From: Kovacikia minuta CCNUW1
Lineage (GTDB): Bacteria > Cyanobacteriota > Cyanobacteriia > Leptolyngbyales > Leptolyngbyaceae
DNA length: 64,000 nucleotides
Assembly (NCBI RefSeq): GCF_020091585.1
Contig: NZ_CP083582.1
Location: 1,612,001-1,676,000, forward strand
Reading direction: 5' to 3'
Position 1 is the first letter of the stretch. Each line of letters opens with the position of its first letter. Below the pieces are notes generated by a model. The model was not told the DNA's origin. It ran no database searches and saw only the letters and a program-made list of their open reading frames with translations. A program made the position numbers and the translations under genes. Shown one piece after another: positions 27,358 to 36,914 of this stretch.

Positions 27358-29583
27358 CTAGCTCAAATCATTAGTAACCTGTTGTAAATTTTCTGCCGTT
27401 TCCTTCATCGCTGAAGTAACAGCCGACAGGGAAAAAACCTGATCGAGGGAATAGGTGAGGGTAATTCCGGTTTTCCGCAGATTCAACAGGGTCTGGTCGA
27501 TCGGATCAAATGTGGAGAGGGCAGAGGTCAATTTCCCTGGCTTCGATTGCTGCCCGATGGCTTTTGCCAGTTGGTTAAAGCTCAACACCGTCGCTTTAGC
27601 AGATGCCTGAATTGCATCTTGAAGTTCCTGGGGCAATTGCCGACCGGTGTCTGGTTGAACCGCATCCTGAAGGTCTTCCAGATTTCGTAATAATTCCTTC
27701 TCGTAACTCAGCAATAGATTCCAACGGCGTTGTGCCCTGGGAGCCATCAAGTTGTAAATCGGTTCTTGCTGGGTCTCTTTTTGCAATGCTTCATGGCTTT
27801 TTAGGGATTGCCTGATCTCTTGACTCAATTGCGCGTGCTCTTCTTCTGAGCCAGTTCCCTGTAGAAAAACATCGACTAACTTGCGATATAACTGCCCCAT
27901 CGACTTAAACGTTTGAGAGATTCCCTGATCCAACTGATGGGAAGATGTGTCGGGCCAAAATAATTGGGAGAGTACAAGCGCGATGATTGTTCCCACCAAC
28001 GTTTCGAGGAATCGATGCCAGATGTAGTTATTGGGGTCGTTGTTATGGGTCAGGATGGAGAGGATGATCAGGATGCAGCCCGTTGCATAGCCCTGGGTAA
28101 ATCCCAGGTAGGAACTGGTCAGGATAATCAAAGCGATGCCGATCGCCAGGGTGAGGGGGGTACTGCCGATCGTATTAATCAGTAGCAGGGCATAGATAGC
28201 ACCAATACCAGTGACTATCACCCGCTGAGTGCCCGCAACCACCACCTTGCCAAGGGTTGGCTGCATCGCAACAACAATGGCGATGACTGCGTAGTAGTTA
28301 AACGGCAACTTCAACCAATCATTCAGAAGCACCAGCGTCAGCCAAATGGCAAAACCAGTTTTCAAAAAATGCAAGATCCGATTTGACGGAACTGGATGCC
28401 AACTCAAACGAAAGGCTGGTTCTGGTTGCACCGCCGTTTTTTCTCGCTTGATGAGGGCGATCGTCAACTGTTCTAGAGCCTGCACAACCCCATTCAAATG
28501 ATGCAAAAAGCGATAAAACTGAGGGACTTCTAAATGGGAATAGTGATAGATAGTTCCCGTCGATCGCATCTGGCTGAGCTGATCGGTGATTGCCTGCAAC
28601 GACGCCTTGATCGATTGAATATCGGGATCAGCCAATGGTTTTTGCTGGGAACTAAAAATTCGCCAGCGAAAGGGATTGGAGTGGGTTGCCTCCAGGGATT
28701 GCACCATTTCTTCCAGGACCGTGCAGGTGTGAGAAATGCGATCGGCAAGCAGCGTCAACGGTTCTGCAAATTGAAAACCCAATCTGTCGGGTTCCAAATC
28801 AATCAGTTTGAGCATTGCTGAGAGATGTCTGTGAAGTCGATCGCCCGCAGCAAGGAGATTGCTCCAATTCTCTTGAGCCAGTTGACCGCCGACCACTCCA
28901 TACATTTCCTGGCTTAAGACACTTTTACTTTTTTGGATAGAACTATCTAATTCATCCAGGAGTTGGCTTTCTAAATGGGAAACGGGTCGATCACCCACCA
29001 CCATTGATTGCACCAGTTGCACCTTCTGCCCTCTGCCCTCTGCCTCCTGCCTCCTCCAATTGCCCGCAACCATCGATTGCACCAGTTGCCCACAATTGCT
29101 GAGCATCCGAACCAGATTATCCGATAGGGCTTTTCTGGGATTGTCGGGCCAAAATGTCAGGGTTACTCCGATGCCAATCGCGACCCCAATCCAGTTATCG
29201 AAAATGCGGCTAACCACATATTGTGCTGGATTACCACTTCCCATAATCTGAGCCGCAACCAGGGCGGCAATTAACCCCGCCTGATTGGACGCAGCCTGAA
29301 ACTGAAACAACTCACAAACCAATGTTGCTAGAAAGAATGCCAAGCCCGATGTGATTGGGCTGCTTCCCTGGGTAAGCACCAGCCAGGCACCAATAATGCC
29401 GCCGATCGCGCTGCCTGCCAAACGTCCCCAGCCTTTTTTGACGGTGGGTCCAAAACTGGGTTGAATCGTGTTGATCAACCCCATCGCCGGGTAGGCTAGA
29501 TGTTCGATGAAATCGGAGTCCTGGAAAATTGCCCCCAGGAAAGCAGTGGCGATCGCAGTTTTGAGGGCGAATTTAACAAGCAC
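27358..29583 (-). CDS. FUSC-family (aromatic acid exporter-type) inner membrane pump, copy 1
   Basis: A 741-residue protein with the duplicated layout of the FUSC/AaeB family. The first membrane block covers residues 1-150 (GRLAGSAIGGIIGAWLV, NWIGVAIGIGVTLTFWPDNP) and the second about 385-540 (AVIAIVVAMQPTLGKVVVAG, LVGTIIALVLSQLFWPD); each is followed by a long helical cytoplasmic part. Residues near 178-200 (RQEAEGRGQKVQLVQSMVVG) come from an STRR plus a short duplication inserted in frame. It follows its paralogue by 66 nt on the same strand and probably exports aromatic or amphipathic acids with the HlyD adaptor. Confidence 0.88.
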   Translation of the reverse strand: MLVKFALKTAIATAFLGAIFQDSDFIEHLAYPAMGLINTIQPSFGPTVKKGWGRLAGSAIGGIIGAWLVLTQGSSPITSGLAFFLATLVCELFQFQAASNQAGLIAALVAAQIMGSGNPAQYVVSRIFDNWIGVAIGIGVTLTFWPDNPRKALSDNLVRMLSNCGQLVQSMVAGNWRRQEAEGRGQKVQLVQSMVVGDRPVSHLESQLLDELDSSIQKSKSVLSQEMYGVVGGQLAQENWSNLLAAGDRLHRHLSAMLKLIDLEPDRLGFQFAEPLTLLADRISHTCTVLEEMVQSLEATHSNPFRWRIFSSQQKPLADPDIQSIKASLQAITDQLSQMRSTGTIYHYSHLEVPQFYRFLHHLNGVVQALEQLTIALIKREKTAVQPEPAFRLSWHPVPSNRILHFLKTGFAIWLTLVLLNDWLKLPFNYYAVIAIVVAMQPTLGKVVVAGTQRVIVTGIGAIYALLLINTIGSTPLTLAIGIALIILTSSYLGFTQGYATGCILIILSILTHNNDPNNYIWHRFLETLVGTIIALVLSQLFWPDTSSHQLDQGISQTFKSMGQLYRKLVDVFLQGTGSEEEHAQLSQEIRQSLKSHEALQKETQQEPIYNLMAPRAQRRWNLLLSYEKELLRNLEDLQDAVQPDTGRQLPQELQDAIQASAKATVLSFNQLAKAIGQQSKPGKLTSALSTFDPIDQTLLNLRKTGITLTYSLDQVFSLSAVTSAMKETAENLQQVTNDLS
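29001..29089. repeat. STRR flanked by direct repeats inside FUSC copy 1
   Basis: A CTGCCCTCTGCCCTCTGCC array (29021-29056) is flanked by near-identical 20-bp sequences (29001-29020 and 29070-29089, one mismatch, CCAT(T/C)GATTGCACCAGTTGC). The frame is kept. Confidence 0.85.
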
Positions 29584-29649
29584 AAATCAGCAGGGAGGGA
29601 ATCAAAGTGCAGGAAAGGCTACAAAGCATAGCATGTTTTCTTTACAGCC

Positions 29650-31813
29650 CTAACGACTGAGCATTTTCAAATCATGGGTCACCTGATCTAGATTCTCAGC
29701 AATTTCCCGCATTGTTAAGATGACCACTGTTAGCGGAAGCGTTTCATCCAGGGAATAGGTCAGAATCATCTCCGATGTGCGCAGGTTTTGGAGCGTTTGG
29801 TCGATCGCCTCAAATGATGGAACCGGTGAAGGAATGGTCTGGGGACAATGCCCCGACCTGATCCAACCTGCCAGTTTGTCAAAGCTTCTGACCGTTGCCT
29901 GCGCCGCTGCCTGAATTGTCTCCCTCAAGTTTTCAGAAAATGAATGCCCCGCACTTTGCTGTACTACATCCTGAAGTACTTCTATGTTCTGAATCAGTTC
30001 TTTCTCATAATGGAGCAACAGATTCCATCGTCGCTGCGCTCTGGCAGCCATGAGGTTGAATACAATTTCCTGTTGCGTTTCACTTTGAAGGGCGGCGTGG
30101 GTTTGGGAGACCTCTTGGAGATTTTGAGGAAGATTTTCTGGTGGGGGCAATTCCTGCAAATAGGAATCGATTAATTCAAGGTATCGGTTCCTTAAATGGG
30201 TCAGGGTTTGGGAAATCCCCTGATCCAGGAGATCCGCAGAGGTGTTTTTCCAGAATAGATTTGACAGGATCAGGGCAACCACTACGCCGACCAGAATTTC
30301 AGAGAACCGCCCCCAGATATAGGCATTGGGATGGCTGCTCTGTCCTACAAAGCAAATGAGCACCAGAACGCAACCCAAGGCATACCCCTGGGTGAAGCCA
30401 AGCTGCGAACAGGTCAGGATAGTCAGGAATAACCCCAATCCCAAAGCAAAGGGGCTATCTCCGATCGTGTTAATTAGCAAGGCGGTGTAAAGCGCAGCGA
30501 TTCCAGTAACCACCACCAGTTGCGTCCCAGCGGTGATCGTCTTTCCCATCGTGGGTTGCACGGCAACAGCAGCGCCCATAATCGCGTAATAGCTAAAGGG
30601 AATTTGCAATCCCTTGTCTAGAACCACCAGGCACAACCAAATTGCAAATCCAGTTTTTAACAGTTGTCGCATCCGATTAGCGGGAATCGGATGCCAGGAG
30701 AAGCGGATCTTGGGCGCTGGTTGAACGACCCAATGATGCCGATGGGTGAGCGCAGCCGTTAATCGTTCTAATTCCTGGATAAATTGCCGCAGACCATACA
30801 GCATCTGATAAAGCTGGATGACTTCCGGCAGCGGATACTGAAACAGCATTTTTGCTGTCCGCATCTGGTTGAGCTGATCGGTAATCGCTTGCAATTGCTT
30901 GTTGAGGCTGCTGAAATCAGGTTGAACGAGTTTTGGCCGGGGCGATCGCTGCAACCTCAGCCCCAGGGTTGATTGCTGATCGATCGCGGCGCTGGTGTCG
31001 TGTATCGCCTGAGCCAAATCGGTGCAGGCGATCGAGATTTGTTCGACCAGCGCCGAAAGGGGTTCAGCTAATTGGCGATTTAACTGGCTATCCTTTAGCT
31101 GGTCGAGCGTTTTGAGTATCTTTGCCAGTTGTCTATGCAGCCTGTCTTCAGATGCCAGCCGTTCACTCCAGTTTTCCTGGGTCAAGCGGCTGCCGACTGC
31201 TCCATACAATTCCTGGTTTAAAAGATGTTTGGTTCGTTGGATGCAGCCTGCAATGTCCTGCATCCATTTGCGATCGGGATCGACTTTTGTTCCAGACTGG
31301 TAGCTGGCAGTGATTCCTTCAAAGAGCTTTCCACTTGTCTGTAGAACCTGAATCAGGTTGTTGACAAGCACCTTATGGGGATGACCGGGCCAAAATACCA
31401 GGAGAACCACCAGCCCAACTACCATCCCAATCCAGGTGCCAATTACATAAAACAGGGGCGCTTCACCACGAAAAACCTGCGCCCCAACGAAGGCAGCAAT
31501 TAAACCTGCAACGGCTTTAGGAGCCTCAAACTGCAACACGTCGCAAACCAGCGTGGCCAGAATATAGGCAACACCAGCGGTTATTGATCCCGCTCCCAAC
31601 GTCATCACCAGCCAGGTTCCAACGATTCCCCCGATCGCACCACCCGCCAGGGTTCCCCCCATCTTTTTAAGCGTGCTGCTTAAACTGGTCTGCATGGTGA
31701 CAATCAAGCCCAGTGCAGGAAAAAGTGGGCTGGGAATCAAATCGGTGTTCCTGAAACAGTGCGCCCAGAAAGGCACCGGCGATCGCAATTTTGATAGCAA
31801 GTTGAATCAGCAC
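29650..31813 (-). CDS. FUSC-family inner membrane pump, copy 2 (one-base frameshift near the start)
   Basis: A paralogue of copy 1 across its length (for example GGTLAGGAIGGIVGTWLV and QPTMGKTITAGTQLVVVTGI). A frame open only from 31800 gives an odd N-terminus. The GTG at 31811-31813, 3 nt after the HlyD stop, reads VLIQLAIKIAIAGAFLGALF, matching the paralogue; dropping one G of the GG at 31750-31751 then joins it to TDLIPSPLFPALGLIVTMQ. Repaired length is 720 residues. It is the middle gene of a HlyD-FUSC-FUSC run. If the insertion is real the pump lacks a proper first helix. Confidence 0.85.
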
Positions 31814-31816
31814 CGG

Positions 31817-33325
31817 TTAATAAATTCCCGTCAATTGCCGCAGAACGGGGGTAATGTAACTAACGAGCGATCGGCGCTCCACGGTTACTCTGGCGGTAGC
31901 GGTGGCGCTTTCTGGGATTTTTTGGGGAGGTCCCTGTCCCCGCGTCCATTCATATCCACTGGGGGTTTTGGAGTTCAATCGGAGTTTGGCAGCGACCATA
32001 ACGGAGGGTGTATCTACCAGTAACCCTTTTGCCAGTTGATCATTGCCAACAATGCTGCTGATCTGTTGAGGAGTCACTGTTGCTGGAGTCACCGACACCA
32101 CCTCCGCAACAATGCCGCCGAACCGTTGACGGCTATGAATGTCAGGGGTGATTTCCATTTCCATCCCCGGAGAAATGCGATCGGCATCGCCCACCTCAAA
32201 GAATGCCAACCCATCCGTGAGATCGTTCGAGGAGCTTACCTGGATCGTCCCTAATGGGGTTCCTGGTGTAATGTACTGCCCCCGATTCACCGCAATCTCA
32301 ATCACCCTACCCGCACGGGTACTGACCACCCGCCCTTCCGTTTGAATTTTGGTTCGCAAATCCGCAATATCCCGTTCCATGTCTGCAATGGCATTTCGTC
32401 GCTGCGTATTTGCCTCCAAATCGTCCAGGGATAACTGGCTAGACTGATTTGCCAGGTCGATCGTCTGTGCCTTTAAATCAACCGACTTGGACTGTAACGC
32501 CTTCATCTCGGCATCGATGCTTTCAATCTTTGCTTTGAGGCTGGTAATCTCATTGCGGTTATTTTGCTCCGCTTGAACAATCTGAACAAAATTTACATTC
32601 AGGGGTGCAACTGCCCCCTCCGCACTCAGTTCGTTATAGGCTTTCAGCCGGGCTGCAATCAGTGTGTTGATGGAATTGAGTTGTTCCACCCGCTGAACAT
32701 AAGCCTGCCGTTGGCGCTGGTTTGCCACAATTTGGGCCTGGATGCTTTCCGATTGATCGGGAACCGCCTGCTGCTGAGTTTGGAGGGTATTCCGTTTGAG
32801 CAGGGTGCGCTGGTTTTGAATCGTTGTAATCGCTGTATTTTCGTTGCGAAGTTGCGCCAGCTTTTGTTGTTTGCTTTCTAAATCTGCTCTAAGTTCGGGG
32901 GTATCAAGCACTGCCAGAACCTGCCCAACCTTAACTGTGTCCCCAGGTTTAACCTGAATTTTTAAGACTGAACCCGCCCCGATCGCCTGAAACTCCACGT
33001 TCGATCGGGGTGCAATCAGAACTGCCCGCCCATCTACCTCAGTCGGAATCTTTCCCAAAAAGCTCCAGAGAACAGCAACGCTCGCCAGGGTCGAGATCGG
33101 CAGTAGAGCAACGACCGCTTGCCGCCCATTCCAGGGGCGCTCGCTGGGGGCAGTTTGCTCGGTCGCGGGTTCTACACCGGGCAAGCCCCCTCCCTCCAAA
33201 ACCGCAGTGGTCTTTTGAGAAAGGCTCTGCCCCTGAGAAAGGCTCTGCCCCAGCGATCGTTGAGTTAATGAAGGTTCCTGGCTAGGGTCATCTGTCATAA
33301 CAAACCATTTTCCAATCCATGACAT
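31817..33325 (-). CDS. HlyD-family membrane fusion protein
   Basis: A 502-residue periplasmic adaptor. One membrane helix (VVALLPISTLASVAVLWSFL, about 70-90) is followed by the first half of the lipoyl domain (SVLKIQVKPGDTVKVGQVLA), a long coiled coil (about 165-320, rich in Gln and Asn), the second lipoyl half (GRVIEIAVNRGQYITPGTPL) and a beta-barrel with a C-terminal RVTVERRSLVSYI. It resembles adaptors annotated with NHLP secretion systems, but no peptidase-ABC transporter is nearby; its 3-nt spacing to the FUSC gene points to an Aae-like efflux partner. An ATG at 33298 is an alternative start. Confidence 0.88.
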   Translation of the reverse strand: MSWIGKWFVMTDDPSQEPSLTQRSLGQSLSQGQSLSQKTTAVLEGGGLPGVEPATEQTAPSERPWNGRQAVVALLPISTLASVAVLWSFLGKIPTEVDGRAVLIAPRSNVEFQAIGAGSVLKIQVKPGDTVKVGQVLAVLDTPELRADLESKQQKLAQLRNENTAITTIQNQRTLLKRNTLQTQQQAVPDQSESIQAQIVANQRQRQAYVQRVEQLNSINTLIAARLKAYNELSAEGAVAPLNVNFVQIVQAEQNNRNEITSLKAKIESIDAEMKALQSKSVDLKAQTIDLANQSSQLSLDDLEANTQRRNAIADMERDIADLRTKIQTEGRVVSTRAGRVIEIAVNRGQYITPGTPLGTIQVSSSNDLTDGLAFFEVGDADRISPGMEMEITPDIHSRQRFGGIVAEVVSVTPATVTPQQISSIVGNDQLAKGLLVDTPSVMVAAKLRLNSKTPSGYEWTRGQGPPQKIPESATATARVTVERRSLVSYITPVLRQLTGIY

Positions 33326-33458
33326 GGGAGTTAACCGGATTGAACCACCATTATTGTTGCTATAGTTTTGCTGACGTAATAGTTCAAGTAAAAATTTAAA
33401 CTAAGAATGTCTAATTTGCCTTGATGTAACGGACTATTAACAAGGGTTTAATTTGTCT

Positions 33459-33665
33459 ATGCCAAAGTGGTGGAGTTGGTGGCTCAAATGGTGGGTCTGG
33501 GTCGGAGCAGGGATTTTTATTGTCATGCTATTTAGCCAGCCGCCCCAACTCTGGTTCTGGTTGGTCATTTTCGTTGTGGTTTTGCTATACGGACTTGAAC
33601 GAACCCTCAATTTGTTAATTCAGTACCGGGAAAATCAGGATGACACCGAGCCAGGTAGCAAATAA
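33459..33665 (+). CDS. Small two-helix membrane protein
   Basis: A 68-residue protein with a Trp-rich N-terminus (MPKWWSWWLKWWVWVGAG) and two predicted membrane helices (to about 22 and 31-50), then a charged tail (YRENQDDTEPGSK). No family is recognised. The ATG at 33459 is chosen over a TTG at 33453; AAGGG lies 12 nt upstream. Confidence 0.65.
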   Translation: MPKWWSWWLKWWVWVGAGIFIVMLFSQPPQLWFWLVIFVVVLLYGLERTLNLLIQYRENQDDTEPGSK

Positions 33666-33746
33666 CGGAACTTTGCCCACCCCTCCACCCCGCTCGCCAT
33701 TCCCCTGATAATGTAGTAAATACTGCCCTTTCTACATCCAACACCT

Positions 33747-34388
33747 ATGCAGACCAGCGATCGCCCTCGTGAGCTATCCCCCAACGGCGTTCAACTCCTG
33801 AATCGGATGGCATCTGTTAGCCGCAAAACGGGGGAAACCGATGTTCATGTCAGTATCAACCTGGATGGCAGCGGGCAATGTGTTGCCAGAACAGGCATTC
33901 CCTTTTTGGATCACATGCTGCATCAGATTTCTTCGCATGGATTAATTGATCTGGAGGTGCAGGCAACGGGCGATCTGGAAATTGATGACCACCATACCAA
34001 TGAAGATGTCGGCATTACGTTGGGAATGGCGCTGGCAAAAGCATTGGGCGATCGCAAAGGAATTGTACGCTTCGGTCATTTCCTGGCTCCTCTGGATGAA
34101 GCTCTGGTTCAGGTTGTATTAGACTTTTCGGGCCGCCCCCACCTCAGTTGCGGGCTGGAAATTCCGACCCAGCGGGTTGGCACCTACGATACCCAGTTAG
34201 TGCGGGAATTTTTTGTGGCGATCGTCAACCACTCCCAGATGACCCTTCATCTCCGCCAGTTAGATGGAATTAACTCCCATCACATTATTGAAGCAACCTT
34301 CAAAGCCTTCGCCCGATCGCTGCGCATGGCGATTGAAATCGACCCTCGCCGTGCTTCCACCATCCCCAGTTCAAAGGGAGTGTTGTAA
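33747..34388 (+). CDS. hisB: Imidazoleglycerol-phosphate dehydratase
   Basis: HisB removes water from imidazoleglycerol phosphate in histidine synthesis. The two manganese-binding motifs are [10 protein letters not shown] in the first half and [18 protein letters not shown] in the second; FLDHMLHQ near residue 50 is also conserved. The 213-residue length is normal for the monofunctional enzyme. No other his gene is adjacent, as is usual in cyanobacteria. Confidence 0.97.
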   Translation: MQTSDRPRELSPNGVQLLNRMASVSRKTGETDVHVSINLDGSGQCVARTGIPFLDHMLHQISSHGLIDLEVQATGDLEIDDHHTNEDVGITLGMALAKALGDRKGIVRFGHFLAPLDEALVQVVLDFSGRPHLSCGLEIPTQRVGTYDTQLVREFFVAIVNHSQMTLHLRQLDGINSHHIIEATFKAFARSLRMAIEIDPRRASTIPSSKGVL

Positions 34389-34655
34389 GGCAGAAATATT
34401 GGTAAGAAAGGGTAAAGAATAGGGGCTGAAGGATAAAAATTCTTTAGCTTTTAGCCTTTATCCTTTATCCTTTCCCCTATGTCTGGACAGACTGTAGAGG
34501 AAACTTTACCCTATCAAAGGAGTCTTCCTTTCCTCAAATTCCAACTGTCCATTACGATCTTCCTTATCCCTCATCCCGTTCGGCTGAACGCTCACATCGA
34601 AGCCTCATCCCTCATCCCTCCACCTTTTATCCCTCATCCTTCATCCTTTCACCCT
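34389..34655. repeat. STRR-filled gap before bcp
   Basis: Runs of TTATCCTTTATCCTTT, TCCCTCATCCC and CATCCTTCATCCTTTC occupy the leader of the next gene up to its ATG. No gene is called; an in-frame extension of bcp back to 34479 is mostly repeat-encoded. Confidence 0.75.
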
Positions 34656-35114
34656 ATGCCTCTTAACGTTGGTGACCCCGCCCCCGATTTCAGTTTGCCG
34701 GATGGCAAAGGCAATATCGTTCGGCTTGCTGACCTAAAAGGCAAGCGGGTTGTGCTGTACTTCTATCCCCGCGACAATACGCCAGGGTGTACCAAAGAAG
34801 CGTGTAACTTCCGCGATACCTACCCCGAATTTCAGGAGAAAGACGTAGTAGTTCTGGGCGTCAGCACTGACGATGCCAAATCCCACGAAAAATTTACGAC
34901 TAAGTTTAACCTGCCGTTTCCGCTTCTAACGGACGAAGATGGAAAGGTTGCTACGACCTATGACAGTTATGGGCTGAAGAAATTCATGGGAAAGGAATAT
35001 ATGGGCATCAGCCGGAACACATTTGTCATTGACCCTGATGGTCGGATTGAGAAAATTTACAAGAAAGTGAAACCTGAAACCCATGCGGAGGCTATTCTGG
35101 CTGATTTGGTTTGA
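34656..35114 (+). CDS. bcp: Peroxiredoxin, BCP/PrxQ type
   Basis: A thiol peroxidase of 152 residues reducing H2O2 and alkyl hydroperoxides. The peroxidatic Cys is in DNTPGCTKEACNFRD, and a second Cys five residues on is the usual PrxQ resolving partner. The fold continues with VVVLGVSTDDAKSHEKF and FVIDPDGRIEKIYKKV. The start at MPLNVGDPAPDFSLPDG matches the family; the 59 codons upstream that stay open are STRR-derived. No Shine-Dalgarno-like sequence precedes the ATG. Confidence 0.94.
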   Translation: MPLNVGDPAPDFSLPDGKGNIVRLADLKGKRVVLYFYPRDNTPGCTKEACNFRDTYPEFQEKDVVVLGVSTDDAKSHEKFTTKFNLPFPLLTDEDGKVATTYDSYGLKKFMGKEYMGISRNTFVIDPDGRIEKIYKKVKPETHAEAILADLV

Positions 35115-35298
35115 GCCAGGAGCGGGAATAGGGCAGGGTAGGGAAAAAGTTTCTGCACTTTACAGCCAGTTTCATTGGATAACCCCACCCCACCCCCCTT
35201 CACAAGCCTGTGGCGTACCGATCTGAAAACCGCTGTAAGGGTAGTGCGATCGCCCTGAGTCGTGTTTGTGTTGTCCAAAAATTTTTCATTTTTTGCCT

Positions 35299-35754
35299 AT
35301 GCGTCGGTTATGGTATTTTGCACAAACCGTGTTAGGTATCCTGTTTCACCACCCCGTAACAGGCACCAGCATCATTCCAATCCTGCCAGATGGGCGTATT
35401 GTTTTGATTCAACGTCGGGATAACGGCAAATGGGGATTACCGGGAGGCATGGTGAACTGGGGTGAAGATATTCCCACGACCATTCAGCGCGAACTGGAAG
35501 AAGAAACTGGTCTGGAGATGTCTAAAATTCGTCGTCTGGTTGGCGTTTACTCCTCCCCAGAAAGAGATCCCCGGGTTCATTCCATCTGTGTCGTGGTTGA
35601 AGTCGAAGCCCAGGGAGAAATGCACATTGTTGATACGATGGAAATTCTTGATGTGCAAGCATTCTCGCCCACCACGCTACCCGTCGGCGAACTCTCCCAC
35701 GACCACGATCGCCAGCTCCAGGATTATTTCAATGGCCTGACCACTCTAGCGTAA
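35299..35754 (+). CDS. Nudix hydrolase
   Basis: A 151-residue protein that should hydrolyse a nucleoside diphosphate linked to another group. The Nudix box is GGMVNWGEDI followed by RELEEETGL, complete with its catalytic glutamates. The N-terminus carries a hydrophobic stretch (WYFAQTVLGILFH). ATG 35299 is preferred over a TTG at 35266. Substrate cannot be told from sequence. Confidence 0.9.
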   Translation: MRRLWYFAQTVLGILFHHPVTGTSIIPILPDGRIVLIQRRDNGKWGLPGGMVNWGEDIPTTIQRELEEETGLEMSKIRRLVGVYSSPERDPRVHSICVVVEVEAQGEMHIVDTMEILDVQAFSPTTLPVGELSHDHDRQLQDYFNGLTTLA

Positions 35755-35988
35755 GCCAAGGTCGGAGGGGAGGGGCGTAGGGAGTGGGAGCGGGGAAGGG
35801 GCATGCGATTCAATGGGGGATTGGGGGAGTGAGAGAAGACAATACAACGAGGGTTCAAATCCTTGATCGTTGGCATGACTGATGCGGATCTGCATTCACC
35901 AATATTTGGAGTTTGATTAACTTCCATGTAACGGTAGGATAAGCTCAAAACTTAAAACTCAAAACTCTCAATTCCTAATTTTCCTTCC

Positions 35989-36810
35989 ATGACCTATTCC
36001 CGCATGCCCCTCCCCATCCGCAATGCTCGAATTAAGCTATCGCAGGGGCAAATCTTCTGGCGGGAAATTGGTCGAGGACCAGTCCTGGTCTTTTTGCATG
36101 GTTCCTGGGAAGACAGCAGCCAGTGGTTACCAGTCATTGAGCACCTCAGTTCTGAATTCCATTGCTTTGCACCCGATTTGCTTGGGTTTGGAGAGTCGGA
36201 ATGCCCTAAAGTTCATTACTCGATCGAGTATCAGGTCGAGTGTTTGGCAGAATATCTGGAAGCATTAAAACTGAAGCAAGTCTATTTGGTGGGCCATTCC
36301 CTCGGTGGGTGGATCGCTGCCAGCTATGCCCTGAAGTATCTGGATCAGGTGAATGGCATCGTGCTGCTAACACCAGAGGGCGTGTTAGCCAGGGGGCTGG
36401 AACGGCGCTGGCAGGGGGCAAGGCTGTTGCTACAACCATTCGTACTGTGGACGCTGCGATCGCTGCGTCCCCTGGCAAAACTGCTCAAGATCGGCAAAAT
36501 TGACCCATTACTCCAACAGCGGCAACAACTGCTTCAATTTCCCACTACTTGCCAGCTATTATTTCAACGACGCTGGGCTGAAGTCAAAGCAGAATTGCTT
36601 CAAGAACGATTGAGCTGGCTAAAAATTCCCGCTCTCGTGCTTCAGGGTGGACAGGACACCAACCAGGCAGCCATACTCAGCCACACTTACGCCCAACTTC
36701 TCCCCCAGGCAGATCTGAAGCAAATTCCCCAGACAGGCAAAAATCTTCCTCAGTCACACCCCGAAACTGTTGCCCAGCTCATTCGAGCGTTTGTAAGCGG
36801 GAAGGGATAA
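35989..36810 (+). CDS. Alpha/beta hydrolase with an altered C-terminal His position
   Basis: A 273-residue alpha/beta hydrolase. The oxyanion motif VLVFLHGSWEDSS, the nucleophile elbow VGHSLGGW and the acid-loop Asp in LQGGQDTNQ are present. The catalytic His is expected in a motif like GHNLP..HPE near the end; here it reads TGKNLPQSHPE, Lys instead of His, with the only close His four residues on. Activity may be lost, or the later His may serve. The neighbours do not suggest a pathway. Confidence 0.85.
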   Translation: MTYSRMPLPIRNARIKLSQGQIFWREIGRGPVLVFLHGSWEDSSQWLPVIEHLSSEFHCFAPDLLGFGESECPKVHYSIEYQVECLAEYLEALKLKQVYLVGHSLGGWIAASYALKYLDQVNGIVLLTPEGVLARGLERRWQGARLLLQPFVLWTLRSLRPLAKLLKIGKIDPLLQQRQQLLQFPTTCQLLFQRRWAEVKAELLQERLSWLKIPALVLQGGQDTNQAAILSHTYAQLLPQADLKQIPQTGKNLPQSHPETVAQLIRAFVSGKG

Positions 36811-36914
36811 AAGGAGTCATGGACCAGGAGAGGACGACGACACAGGGACGTGGAGACCCGGAGACGGGGAGAACCAGACTCTCTGTAATTTGCACTCTCT
36901 AAGTTAAAGTCCTC

